A stretch of 64,000 nucleotides of DNA. Origin: Diaminobutyricimonas sp. LJ205. GTDB taxonomy: Bacteria > Actinomycetota > Actinomycetes > Actinomycetales > Microbacteriaceae. The stretch lies in assembly GCF_009755725.1 (NCBI RefSeq), contig NZ_CP046619.1, positions 124,001-188,000 on the forward strand, given 5' to 3'. A program made the translations under genes and the position numbers. The notes beneath the pieces are model-generated. The model saw nothing but the letters and a program-made list of their open reading frames with translations, was not told the origin of the DNA and searched no databases. This document shows, in pieces, positions 54,285 through 62,506 of this stretch (its first letter is position 1; each line of letters begins with the position of its first letter).

Positions 54285-54479
54285 ATGGCGCGTGATCTCT
54301 CCGAGGTGCGGTTCCTCACCGTTGCGGAGGTCGCAGAGATGATGCGGGTCTCGAACATGACGGTGTACCGCATGGTGCACTCGGGCGAACTGCCCGCGAT
54401 CCGTTTTGGGCGGTCCTTCCGCATCCCGGAGTCGGCCGTTGAACACCTGATCCAGCAGCCGCTCACCGACGTCGGCTGA
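54285..54479 (+). CDS. BldC-like small MerR-type helix-turn-helix protein
   Basis: This 64-residue protein has the MerR/excisionase-type fold: FLTVAEVAEMMRVSNMTVYRMVHSGELPAIRFGRSFRIPESAVEHLI. The closest well-known relative is BldC, a developmental regulator in Streptomyces; similar proteins are often listed as excisionase-family DNA-binding proteins. The ATG at 54285 follows AAAGGGAAG. It lies 102 bp upstream of bS22, an arrangement I recall from other actinobacteria. No integrase is nearby, so it is not a phage Xis. Confidence 0.85.
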   Translation: MARDLSEVRFLTVAEVAEMMRVSNMTVYRMVHSGELPAIRFGRSFRIPESAVEHLIQQPLTDVG

Positions 54480-54581
54480 ACCGCGTTCGCTCATTCCAGC
54501 TGGGCGCGGTAGACTGCCCCGGTACATTTTCCGCGGTTCTGAACGGACCCGGTGTCTTGTTCAGAAATCAGTGAGGTCCTT

Positions 54582-54680
54582 ATGGGTTCCGTAATTAAGA
54601 AGCGCCGCAAGCGTATGGCGAAGAAGAAGCACCGCAAGCTGCTTCGTAAGACGCGCCACCAGCGTCGCAACAAGAAGTAG
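54582..54680 (+). CDS. small ribosomal protein bS22 (AURKAIP1/COX24 domain)
   Basis: This 32-residue, extremely basic protein ([18 protein letters not shown], then [14 protein letters not shown]) matches the mycobacterial bS22 ribosomal protein, which is related to the COX24/AURKAIP1 domain of mitochondrial ribosomes. It binds the 30S subunit near the decoding centre. GTGAGG precedes the ATG at 54582 by 5-10 bases. Such a gene is easily missed by size cutoffs. A strong terminator follows 13 bp after the stop. Confidence 0.9.
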   Translation: MGSVIKKRRKRMAKKKHRKLLRKTRHQRRNKK

Positions 54681-54693
54681 CAGCCAACTGCTG

Positions 54694-54727
54694 AGCGCCA
54701 GCCCCTCGGGGTTGGCGCTTTTTCTTT
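54694..54727 (+). terminator. rho-independent terminator after bS22
   Basis: AGCGCCAGCCCC (54694-54705) pairs with GGGGTTGGCGCT (54708-54719), one G-U pair and a tight 2-base loop, followed by TTTTTCTTT. Confidence 0.88.
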
Positions 54728-54755
54728 GCCTACCGGCTCTGGCTGCCGGCTCTGC

Positions 54756-55520
54756 CTACCGGCGCTTTGGCTTGACCCGCACGGCCCGGGCTTCGCGCCG
54801 AACCCGGCGGCGGGCTTCCCGGATGCTCGACGGTTTCAGCTCGAGCACCGGCCAGCTGCGCGCCTTCGCGTACCGGGCGAGGCTCGCATCCGGGTTCACC
54901 ACGACCCGGTTGCCGACCAAATTCAGCAGCGGGATGTCGTTGCGGGAGTCGCTGTACGCCCAGCAGTCCATCAGCCGCGCACGCTTGCGGCGCGCCAGTT
55001 CTTCGGCGACGACCGCCTTGCGCTCGCCGTGCAGCACCGGACCCTCCAGGTTGCCGGTGTAGATGCCGTCCACCGATTCGATCCGGGTTCCCAGCGCGCC
55101 GGTCAGCCCGAGCTCCTGCGCGATGACCTGTGCCACGATCTCCGGCGTCGCGCTGATCAGCCAGACTTCGTGACCCTTGGCCAGGTGCTCCTTGGCGAGT
55201 TGCACGGTTTCGGGCCACAGCCGGTGCGACAGGTCTCGCTCGTAGATCTCTTCGGCGAGGCTGCGCAGTGTCGGCTCGGAGTGCCCGCCGATCAATTCGA
55301 GCGCGCGGTCCTTGATGGTGGAGAGGTGCCGCTTGTTCTCGCCGACGGCGACGAACCGGGCCTGATGCCAGGCGAACATCATGATGTCGCGCACGGTGAC
55401 GAAGCCGCGGCGGAAGGCCCGCTTCCCCAAGTGGTAGATGCTTGCGCCTCGCATGAGCGTGTTGTCCACGTCGAAGAACGCGATGATCGGGCTATCGCTC
55501 GGGGGCGTCGCGTCAGACAT
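54756..55520 (-). CDS. HAD-IB family hydrolase (SerB-like phosphatase)
   Basis: This 254-residue protein has the HAD nucleophile motif FFDVDNTLMRG (residues about 15-25), motif II LISATPE and motif IV YSDSRNDIPLL with the paired aspartates. The 16-residue region after motif I and the helical C1 cap match subfamily IB, which includes phosphoserine phosphatase and many actinobacterial lipid-pathway relatives. The C-terminal 35 residues are Arg-rich (REARRRVRREARAVRVKPKRR-like), perhaps membrane- or nucleic-acid-associated. It is divergent from the glutaredoxin-like gene. Confidence 0.88.
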   Translation of the reverse strand: MSDATPPSDSPIIAFFDVDNTLMRGASIYHLGKRAFRRGFVTVRDIMMFAWHQARFVAVGENKRHLSTIKDRALELIGGHSEPTLRSLAEEIYERDLSHRLWPETVQLAKEHLAKGHEVWLISATPEIVAQVIAQELGLTGALGTRIESVDGIYTGNLEGPVLHGERKAVVAEELARRKRARLMDCWAYSDSRNDIPLLNLVGNRVVVNPDASLARYAKARSWPVLELKPSSIREARRRVRREARAVRVKPKRR

Positions 55521-55555
55521 CGGGCACCATCGTAGTCGGCGCCTAGGCTGGGAGC

Positions 55556-55810
55556 GTGCCCCCCACTCGTCTCACTCTCGTCGGCAAGCCCGGCTGCCAT
55601 CTCTGCGATGATGCGCGTGCCGTGGTGCAGTCCGTACTGACCGACTTCGACGACGTTGCGTTCGAGGAACTGTCGATCCTCGAGCACGAGGATCTGCACG
55701 CGAAGTACGTGGAAGAGATTCCCGTCGTGCTGATCAACGACAAGGTGCACAACATCTGGCGGGTCAACCCCGACCGTCTGCGCAAGGCTTTGGAGGAAGC
55801 ATCCGAATGA
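55556..55810 (+). CDS. glutaredoxin-like protein (DUF836 family)
   Basis: This 84-residue thioredoxin-fold protein has the redox motif KPGCHLCDDA (CxxC) near the N-terminus and a cis-proline in EEIPVVLIND. The domain type is the glutaredoxin 2/DUF836 group common in actinobacteria. The GTG start at 55556 is divergent from the HAD-IB gene; it overlaps the Dabb gene by 4 bp (ATGA). Confidence 0.88.
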   Translation: MPPTRLTLVGKPGCHLCDDARAVVQSVLTDFDDVAFEELSILEHEDLHAKYVEEIPVVLINDKVHNIWRVNPDRLRKALEEASE

Positions 55811-56103
55811 TCCGTCACGTCGTCACCTGGAAACTCAATGGGGCGGACGCCTCGACCCGCGCCGCGCAGGCCACCGAGATCGCCGACGCGTTGAACGCGC
55901 TCGACGGCGTCGTGCCGCAGATCCGCGCGATCAAGGTGGGCGCGGATGTGCTCGGCAACGGCAACTGGGAAGTTGCACTGGTCGCCGACTTCGACTCACT
56001 TGACGACCTCGGCGGATACCAGGAGCACCCCGCGCACCAGGCGCTGCTGCCGATGATCCGCGGGCACGTCGCCGAGCGCAGCTGCGTCGACTTCGAGGTC
56101 TAG
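55807..56103 (+). CDS. Dabb family (stress-responsive alpha/beta barrel) protein
   Basis: This 98-residue ferredoxin-like-fold protein has the Dabb signature: MIRHVVTWKLNG at the N-terminus, a helix, VALVADFDSLDDLGGYQEHPAHQ and a C-terminal DFEV. Members form dimeric barrels; functions are poorly defined (stress response, olivetolic acid cyclase in plants). It overlaps the glutaredoxin-like gene and is followed by the family-3 repeat pair. Confidence 0.88.
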   Translation: MIRHVVTWKLNGADASTRAAQATEIADALNALDGVVPQIRAIKVGADVLGNGNWEVALVADFDSLDDLGGYQEHPAHQALLPMIRGHVAERSCVDFEV

Positions 56104-56116
56104 TCACGCCCTCCAG

Positions 56117-56225
56117 CTGATTGAGGAGCGCCGCGAGCGTAGCGAGTGACGCGTCTCGAAATCTGTTACTCGGATAGGTGATTTCGAGACGCGTGCGACT
56201 TCGTCGCGCGCTCCTCAATCACCGG
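56117..56225. repeat. extragenic repeat, family 3, inverted pair
   Basis: One copy (56117-56163) reads GATTGAGGAGCGC to GCGTCTCGAAAT; a second (56177-56225) reads GATTTCGAGACGCGT to GCGCTCCTCAATC. They are inverted relative to each other, giving a large imperfect hairpin. A third copy lies at 13272-13324. The pair fills the convergent gap between the Dabb gene and aspS. Confidence 0.88.
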
Positions 56226-56237
56226 GGGAAGTGCGTC

Positions 56238-57578
56238 CTAGGGCAGCAGGCGGTTCGGCCCGCGGAACAGGTAAGTCACCTCGCGGATCGAGCCCAGGCC
56301 GAGCATGAGCATGATCACGCGGGCGAGGCCCATGCCGAAGCCACCGTGCGGCGGCACCCCGTAGCGGAAGAAGTCCAGGTAGAAGCCGAGCTCCTCGGGG
56401 TCCATCCCCTTGTCCTTCGCCTGCGCGACGAGCGTGTCGATGCGGTGCTCGCGCTGGGCGCCGGTGGAGATCTCCACGCCGTGGTAGATCAGGTCGTAGC
56501 TGTTGGTGAGCGACGGGTCGCCCTCGTGCCGCATGTGGTAGAACGGCCGGATGCTCGAGGCGTAGTCGGTCAGGAAGACGAAGTCGTGACCGTAGGTCTC
56601 CTTGGCCCAGGCCGCGATCTGCCGCTCGCCCTCGGGGTCCATGTCGTCGTCGTGGCGGGGAATCTCGTAACCGCGCTCGGCGACGACGCGCTTCGCCTCG
56701 GCGAGCGGGATCCGCGGGAACGGCCGGCTGGGAACCTCGAGGGTGACGTCGAACAGCGACTCGATCTCGGCGCCGTGCTTCTCCTTGACTGCGGTGATGC
56801 CGGCGACCATGAGCTCCTCGTGCAGCTCCATGACGTCCTCGTGCGACGAGATCCAGCTGATCTCGCTGTCGATCGAGGTGAACTCGGTGGAGTGCCGCGA
56901 GGTGAACGACGGGTCGGCGCGGAACGCTGGGCCGATCTCGAAGACCTTGCCGAAGCCGGCTGGCTGGGCCATCTGCTTGAAGAACTGCGGGCTCTGCGCG
57001 AGGTAAGCGGTGGTGTCGAAGTACTCGACCTCGAACAGTTCAGCGCGCGACTCCGACGCCGAGGCCATCAGCTTCGGGGTGTGGATCTCGATGAAGTCGT
57101 TGTCGATCCAGTACTGCCGCAGCGCGTGCTCGAACGTGGTCTGGATGCGGAAGATCAGGTTCTGCTTGGGGTGACGCAGGTCGAGGAAGCGCCAGTCCAT
57201 GCGCTTGTCGATCGCGGTGTCATCGGCGATCGGCGTTTCGGGGATCGCCCGGCTGGCGACATCCAGCGTGCCGATCTTCACCTCGATGCCGCCCAGCTTG
57301 ACCCGCTCATCGTGCTTCAGCTCACCGCTGATGCTAATGAAGCTGCCCTCGCTGAGACCCGAGATCGTCTCGGTCAGGTCGAGGCGGGCCTCGGATGCCG
57401 CATCCTCAGGGTCGATCTCACGAGTTGCCGGGTTGACCAGCTGAACCGCGCCCGACTCGTCGCGCAGCACGATGAACTGCACCTTCTTCTGATCACGCAC
57501 CGTGTCCACCCATCCAGAGACAGTCACGGGGCCGTCGGCGAGGGCGGCAAGGTTCTTGATCAGGGTGCGTTCAGTCAC
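56238..57578 (-). CDS. aspS: aspartyl-tRNA synthetase, archaeal/non-discriminating type
   Basis: This 446-residue class II synthetase charges tRNA-Asp and probably tRNA-Asn. It has the N-terminal OB-fold (VTVSGWVDTVRDQKKVQFIVLRDESG), motif 2 (FEIGPAFRADPSFTSRHSTEFTSIDSEIS) and motif 3 (GFGMGLARVIMLMLG). It lacks the large GAD insertion of bacterial AspRS (about 590 residues) and matches the archaeal/eukaryotic form. A non-discriminating enzyme would require the GatCAB amidotransferase, not in this window. Long open frames on the plus strand across it are shadows. Confidence 0.95.
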   Translation of the reverse strand: MTERTLIKNLAALADGPVTVSGWVDTVRDQKKVQFIVLRDESGAVQLVNPATREIDPEDAASEARLDLTETISGLSEGSFISISGELKHDERVKLGGIEVKIGTLDVASRAIPETPIADDTAIDKRMDWRFLDLRHPKQNLIFRIQTTFEHALRQYWIDNDFIEIHTPKLMASASESRAELFEVEYFDTTAYLAQSPQFFKQMAQPAGFGKVFEIGPAFRADPSFTSRHSTEFTSIDSEISWISSHEDVMELHEELMVAGITAVKEKHGAEIESLFDVTLEVPSRPFPRIPLAEAKRVVAERGYEIPRHDDDMDPEGERQIAAWAKETYGHDFVFLTDYASSIRPFYHMRHEGDPSLTNSYDLIYHGVEISTGAQREHRIDTLVAQAKDKGMDPEELGFYLDFFRYGVPPHGGFGMGLARVIMLMLGLGSIREVTYLFRGPNRLLP

Positions 57579-57615
57579 GGCAACCGAGTCTAGCTGCCGC
57601 TCTTACACTGGACAG

Positions 57616-58257
57616 GTGGTAGCGAGGCAGATCCATCTCGTCCGGCACGGCGAGGTTCACAATCCCGAGGGCGTTCTTTATGGACGCATCCCCGGCTATC
57701 ACCTGTCGGAACTCGGACACCGGATGGCGGCCAATGCCGCGGAGGCCCTCGACGGCCGTCCGATCACCACGCTGTACGCGAGCCCGCTGCAGCGCGCGCA
57801 GGAATCGGCCGCTCCCTGGGCGAAGAAGTTCGGCCTCGACATCCAGACCGACGACCGGCTGATCGAGCCGACGAACAAGTTCGAGGGCAAGAAGTTCGAG
57901 TTCGGCCCGCAGGTGCTCACCCGGCCGGAGTCCTGGCCGTGGATCACCAACCCGTTCAAGCCGAGCTGGGGTGAACCGTTCGTCTCGATCGCCGCCCGCA
58001 TGCTCGCCGCGGTGGAGGACGCCTGGCAGGCGACCGAGGACGGCGGCGAAGCGGTGCTGGTCAGCCACCAGTTGCCGATCTGGATGGTGCACCGCAGCGT
58101 GACCGACAAGAAGCTCTACCACGACCCCCGCCGTCGACGCTGCAACCTGTCGAGCATTACCACGCTCACGCGACAGGGCACAGTGTTCGCTGAGGTGAAC
58201 TATCAGGATCCTGCACGAGACTTGCTCGCAGCATCCGTCGACTTTGGAGCCGTGTGA
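57616..58257 (+). CDS. histidine phosphatase (phosphoglycerate mutase-like) family protein
   Basis: This 213-residue enzyme has the RHG motif with the phospho-accepting histidine (IHLVRHGEVHNPEG, about residues 6-19), YASPLQRAQESA and the second histidine in VLVSHQLPIWMVH. The family covers mutases and phosphatases. It begins at the GTG at 57616 and overlaps tlpA by 4 bp (GTGA), so it is the first gene of the cytochrome c maturation operon; this linkage is common in actinobacteria but its role is unclear. Confidence 0.9.
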   Translation: MVARQIHLVRHGEVHNPEGVLYGRIPGYHLSELGHRMAANAAEALDGRPITTLYASPLQRAQESAAPWAKKFGLDIQTDDRLIEPTNKFEGKKFEFGPQVLTRPESWPWITNPFKPSWGEPFVSIAARMLAAVEDAWQATEDGGEAVLVSHQLPIWMVHRSVTDKKLYHDPRRRRCNLSSITTLTRQGTVFAEVNYQDPARDLLAASVDFGAV

Positions 58258-58847
58258 GACGCCGTCTTCTTCCCGCCGCCCTCGCGGTCGCCGCCGCGAC
58301 CCTGCTCGCCGGGTGCACGACCGATCCGCTGGCCGCGTCGTACCGGGACGGCACCACCGAGAACTACGTCTCGGGTGACGGAACGATCACCGAGATCCCC
58401 GTCGCTGAACGCGGTGAACCGGTTGATTTCGAGGGCGAGACCGATGCCGGCGAAACCGTCTCCAGCGCCGACTACGCGGAGGAGATCCTCGTGGTGAACT
58501 TCTGGTACGCCGAGTGCCCGCCCTGCCGGGTGGAGGCCCCCGACCTGCAGGACGTCTACGAGGAATTCAAGCCTGAAGGGGTCGAGTTCCTGGGCGTCAA
58601 CCTCTACAACGGCGCCGAAGGTTCGCTGGCATTCGCCCGCACCTACGGCATCACCTACCCGTCGATCATCGAGGCGGGATCGGAGACCCCGGTGCTGCTG
58701 GCATTCGCCGGCAAGGTGTCGCCCAAGGCGGTGCCCACCACCCTGGTGCTCGACCGCGAGGGACGCGTGGCCGCCAGGATCAACGGCCTCGTCGACCCGT
58801 CCGTGCTCTCCACCCTGGTCAGCGACACGCTCGCCGAGGACGCGTAG
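58254..58847 (+). CDS. TlpA/ResA-type thiol-disulfide reductase lipoprotein
   Basis: A 197-residue lipoprotein (lipobox LLAGC) with an extracytoplasmic thioredoxin fold. The redox motif is ECPPC in VNFWYAECPPCRVEAPDL, and the cis-proline is in AVPTTLVLD. ResA reduces the cysteines of apocytochrome c before heme attachment by ResB-CcsB. GTG start overlapping the upstream gene; CcdA, which supplies electrons, follows directly. Confidence 0.92.
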   Translation: MRRRLLPAALAVAAATLLAGCTTDPLAASYRDGTTENYVSGDGTITEIPVAERGEPVDFEGETDAGETVSSADYAEEILVVNFWYAECPPCRVEAPDLQDVYEEFKPEGVEFLGVNLYNGAEGSLAFARTYGITYPSIIEAGSETPVLLAFAGKVSPKAVPTTLVLDREGRVAARINGLVDPSVLSTLVSDTLAEDA

Positions 58848-59579
58848 GTGGGCCCCGCTGACATCGTCGCGAATGGCAGCATGCTTCTCGCGCTGCCGCT
58901 CGCGCTGCTGGCCGGGCTGATCGCCTTCGTGTCGCCGTGCGTGCTGCCGCTGGTGCCCGGGTACCTGGCGTATGTCAGCGGGATCACGGATGCCCGTGAC
59001 ATCCGCCGCGGCCGGATGGTGCTCGGCGCGGCGTTGTTCGTGCTCGGTTTCAGTGTCGTCTTCCTCGGCTTCTTCATCCTGATCTCCACGGTCGGCACCT
59101 TCATGGCCGTCTACGAGGACCTGCTGATGAGGATCGCCGGCGCCATCGTGATCGTGCTCGGGCTGGCTTTCATCGGGCAGGTCACCTTCCTGCAGCGCAC
59201 CATCAAGCCCACCTGGCGCCCCACCGCAGGTCTTGCCGGCGCCCCGGTGCTCGGCGCCGTGTTCGCGGTGGGCTGGTCGCCATGCATGGGACCGGTGCTC
59301 GCAGCGGTGTCGACGCTGGCGCTCGGCGAAAGCCCGGGTCGGGCGGCGATCATCGGTGCCGTGTACTGCCTGGGCCTCGGCATCCCGTTCATGCTGGTCG
59401 CGCTCGGTCTGGACTGGGTGAGCGGCTCGGTGGCCTGGGTCAAGCGGCACGTGCGCACGATCAACATCGCCGGCGGCAGCCTGCTCATCCTGATGGGCCT
59501 CCTCATGGTCACCGGCGTGTGGCGACAGCTCATGCTCATGCTGCAGGGGGTGATCGATGGAACCGTTACGCCCCTCTGA
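58848..59579 (+). CDS. ccdA: cytochrome c biogenesis protein CcdA
   Basis: This 243-residue membrane protein has six helices and the paired cysteines that carry electrons across the membrane: FVSPCVLPLVPGYLAYVSG in helix 1 and GWSPCMGPVLAAV in helix 4. It passes reducing power to the TlpA/ResA protein. The GTG start abuts the tlpA stop, and the end overlaps resB by 23 bp. Confidence 0.94.
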   Translation: MGPADIVANGSMLLALPLALLAGLIAFVSPCVLPLVPGYLAYVSGITDARDIRRGRMVLGAALFVLGFSVVFLGFFILISTVGTFMAVYEDLLMRIAGAIVIVLGLAFIGQVTFLQRTIKPTWRPTAGLAGAPVLGAVFAVGWSPCMGPVLAAVSTLALGESPGRAAIIGAVYCLGLGIPFMLVALGLDWVSGSVAWVKRHVRTINIAGGSLLILMGLLMVTGVWRQLMLMLQGVIDGTVTPL

Positions 59580-61152
59580 CCACGTCGACTCCGTCCCGAC
59601 TGCGGAACCGATCACGCAGCCGAAGCTCGGCTTCGTCGGTTACGTCCGCTTCTTCTGGCGGCAGCTGACCAGCATGCGCACTGCGCTGATGCTGCTTCTG
59701 CTGCTTGCGCTGGGCGCCATCCCCGGGTCGCTCGTGCCGCAGCGCAGCTCCGACCCCAACGGCGTCGTGCAGTACAAGACCGACCACCCCGACCTGTTCC
59801 CGGTGCTGGATTGGTTCCAGCTGTTCGACGTCTACAGCTCGGCATGGTTCTCCGCGATTTACCTGCTGCTGTTCATCTCGCTGGTCGGCTGCATCATCCC
59901 GCGCACCAAGCACCACTGGCAGGCGCTCAAGGCGCGCCCGCCGAAGACCCCGGTGCGGCTGCAACGCCTCGCCGGATACACCGAAAACCACACCACCGTC
60001 GACCCCGAAACCGCCCTCGACGACGCACGCACCCTGCTCCGCAAACAGCGGTACCGGATCGAGCGCTACGGGACCTCGCTCTCGGCGGAGCGCGGCTACC
60101 TGCGGGAGACCGGCAACCTCGTCTTCCACGCGGCCATGGTCGGTCTGCTCTTCGCGGTCGGCATCGTCAGCGGCTTCGGCTACAACGGGCAGAAGGTCAT
60201 CGTCGAGGGCCAGTCGTTCACGAACGTGCTCGCGAACTACGACTCGTTCAACCCCGGACGGTTCTTCAGCGAGTCCGAACTGGTGCCCTACTCGCTCACG
60301 CTGGACAGCTTCACCGCTGAATACGGCATCGACAACACCACCGGCGCCGCGGTGCCGCTGGATTACGCGGCATCCGTCACCGCCACCATCCGCGGCGAGG
60401 AGCCGCAGGAAAGCGTCGTGAAGGTCAACGAGCCGATGTCGGTCGGCAACAACGTGGCCTACCTGCTCGGCAACGGGTACGCGCCGATCATCACCGTGTA
60501 CGACGGCAACGGCAACGTGGCCTTCTCGCAGGCGGTGCCGTTCCTGCCGCAGGACGGCAACCTGACCAGCGTCGGAGTGGTCAAGGTTCCGGATGCCTTG
60601 CCCGAGCAGCTCGGACTGGTTGGCTTCTTCTACCCCTGGGCCGCCGACGGGCATGGCGGCGCGCTCGCGTCGGCGCACCCGGAACCCGGGAACCCGCTGC
60701 TCACCCTGAACGTCTTCACCGGCGATCTCGGCCTGGACTCCGGCGTGCCCAAGTCCGTCTACGAGCTCAACACCGACGACATGACTCAGGTCGCCGGCGG
60801 GGAGACGGATGTCGCCGCCCTCGAACTGGCTCCGGGGGAGAGCGTCGACCTGCCGAACGGTCTCGGCAAGGTCGAGTTCACCGAACTGCGCCGCTTCGTC
60901 AGCCTCGACATCCACGACGACCCGTCGCAGGGGTGGGTTCTCGTGTTCGCGATCCTGATCCTCGCCGGGTTGGGTGCCGCGCTGTTCGTTCCGCGTCGTC
61001 GGCTCTGGGTCAAGGCGACCCAGGGTGCGGATGGCGCCACCCGCCTCGAATACGCGGGTCTCGCCCGCGGTGAGGACCCCACCCTGGATGCCGCCGTCGA
61101 CGATTTCGCGCGGCAGCACACCGAAATACTGAAGCGTAGGATGCCCTCGTGA
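59557..61152 (+). CDS. resB: cytochrome c biogenesis protein ResB
   Basis: A 531-residue membrane protein: FFWRQLTSMRTALMLLLLLALGAIPGSLVPQRS at the first helix is a clear ResB signature, FSAIYLLLFISLVGCIIPRTKHHW the second, then LVFHAAMVGLLFAVGIVSGFGY, a large extracytoplasmic domain and a final helix (VLVFAILILAGLGAALFVPRRR). With CcsB it handles heme and ligates it to apocytochrome. The ATG at 59557 lies inside the end of ccdA. Confidence 0.93.
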   Translation: MEPLRPSDHVDSVPTAEPITQPKLGFVGYVRFFWRQLTSMRTALMLLLLLALGAIPGSLVPQRSSDPNGVVQYKTDHPDLFPVLDWFQLFDVYSSAWFSAIYLLLFISLVGCIIPRTKHHWQALKARPPKTPVRLQRLAGYTENHTTVDPETALDDARTLLRKQRYRIERYGTSLSAERGYLRETGNLVFHAAMVGLLFAVGIVSGFGYNGQKVIVEGQSFTNVLANYDSFNPGRFFSESELVPYSLTLDSFTAEYGIDNTTGAAVPLDYAASVTATIRGEEPQESVVKVNEPMSVGNNVAYLLGNGYAPIITVYDGNGNVAFSQAVPFLPQDGNLTSVGVVKVPDALPEQLGLVGFFYPWAADGHGGALASAHPEPGNPLLTLNVFTGDLGLDSGVPKSVYELNTDDMTQVAGGETDVAALELAPGESVDLPNGLGKVEFTELRRFVSLDIHDDPSQGWVLVFAILILAGLGAALFVPRRRLWVKATQGADGATRLEYAGLARGEDPTLDAAVDDFARQHTEILKRRMPS

Positions 61153-62126
61153 ACGCTGCCCTAGATTCCTTCTCCATCGTTTTGGTGTACTCGGCGATGG
61201 CCGTGTACACGCTCGCGTTCGTCGCGTTCACGCTTGACCTCTCCCGCCGCTCGGCCGCGAAGCCCGCGGTCGCGGCAGCCACCGGCCAGCTCGCCGCTGC
61301 CGCGCAGAATCGCGCCTCGGTCGCGGTGCTTGAGAAGATCAAGCCCGCGGAGCCGCCGCGCGAGAAGGCGTCGCCGTCGCTGCGGGTCGGCATCGCACTC
61401 ACGATCCTCGGCTTCGTGATCCACCTCGTCGCCACGGTGCTGCGCGGGCTTGCCGCCGGCCGGGTGCCGTGGGCGAACATGTACGAGTTCTCGCTGACGA
61501 TGACGCTGATCATCACCGCGGTGTTCCTCGCCACCCTCCTGAAGGAGGACCTGCGCTTCCTGGGCACCTTCGTCGTCGGCCTGGTCCTGGTCATCCTCGG
61601 CGTCTCCACGGTCAGCTTCTACGTGGCCGTCATCCCGCTGCCGCCCGCGCTGCAGTCGTGGTGGCTGGTCATCCACGTCTTCGTCGCGTCACTGGCGACC
61701 GGATTCTTCGCGCTCGGCTTCGCGTTGTCGGTGGTGCAGCTCATGCAGAGCCACCGGGAGAGCCTGTCGGCCGAGCTGCAGCAGGTGAAGCTGCGCTTCC
61801 TGCGGTCGCTGCCCACGGCCGAGCGGCTCGAGAACCTGGCCTACCGGATCAACATCGTCGGCTTCGTGTTCTGGACCTTCACCCTGATCGCCGGCGCGGT
61901 CTGGGCCGAACGCGCCTGGGGCCGGTACTGGGGCTGGGACACCAAGGAAGTCTGGACCTTCATCATCTGGGTGCTCTACGCGGGCTACATCCACGCCCGT
62001 GCGACCCGCGGCTGGCGGGGCACCCGCTCGGCGTGGCTGGCCATCATCGGCTTCTCGGCGATCCTGTTCAACTACGGCGTGGTGAACCTGTTCTTCAAGG
62101 GGCTGCACGCGTACAGCGGGCTGTAA
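61149..62126 (+). CDS. ccsB: cytochrome c biogenesis protein CcsB
   Basis: This 325-residue heme handling protein has the WWD signature region AWGRYWGWDTKEVWTFIIWVLYAGYIHARATRGW, flanked by histidines (H in IHVFVASLATG and in YIHAR) that coordinate heme. Together with ResB it is the heme lyase of System II. It overlaps resB by 4 bp (GTGA) and ends the operon. The following 380 bp has no gene. Confidence 0.95.
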   Translation: MNAALDSFSIVLVYSAMAVYTLAFVAFTLDLSRRSAAKPAVAAATGQLAAAAQNRASVAVLEKIKPAEPPREKASPSLRVGIALTILGFVIHLVATVLRGLAAGRVPWANMYEFSLTMTLIITAVFLATLLKEDLRFLGTFVVGLVLVILGVSTVSFYVAVIPLPPALQSWWLVIHVFVASLATGFFALGFALSVVQLMQSHRESLSAELQQVKLRFLRSLPTAERLENLAYRINIVGFVFWTFTLIAGAVWAERAWGRYWGWDTKEVWTFIIWVLYAGYIHARATRGWRGTRSAWLAIIGFSAILFNYGVVNLFFKGLHAYSGL

Positions 62127-62139
62127 GCGATCGCCCTCC

Positions 62140-62163
62140 CCGCTGGTCGAGCCTGTCGAGACC
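62140..62163. repeat. 24-bp dispersed repeat, family 4, intergenic copy
   Basis: Identical to the 24 bases inside pgm (14587-14610); the core GGTCGAGCC-GTCGAGACC is partly palindromic. It lies in the 380-bp convergent gap (62127-62506) between ccsB and the IclR gene. In the rest of that gap I see no gene or clear signal. Confidence 0.85.
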
Positions 62164-62506
62164 TCCGGGTGGCCCGGAGCGCCCGACGGAGTCGGAGCTC
62201 GGGGTGGTCCGTAGCTGGATCCTTGAGTTGTCCGTAACCAAGGAGCCCCGGCGCCACGCCGTGCCGGTTGGCTTCGGGGCGCGGCGTTGCGCGGATCGTC
62301 CTCAGTTAGGGCCATCACCACGGCGATCGCGAGAATTTTCCGGGCCCTACGGCCCGCCGCCTTCGACTGCGAGACGATCCGGAAACTCCGCTGAGGTTAG
62401 AACAGGCGCGCGGTCAACGAAACACCGCGCGGAGCCTGGCCGGGTGCCCCACGCCGTGCGGAATCAGCAGGAATGGCGGACTTTCTGTCCGGCTACGCGG
62501 GCTCGC

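Noticed and set aside
54285-54479. Excisionase, hence a prophage remnant
   Set aside because: The protein fits the chromosomal BldC-like group, and no integrase, capsid or att site is nearby.
56178-57593. Long plus-strand frame over aspS
   Set aside because: Antisense to a synthetase with all class II motifs.
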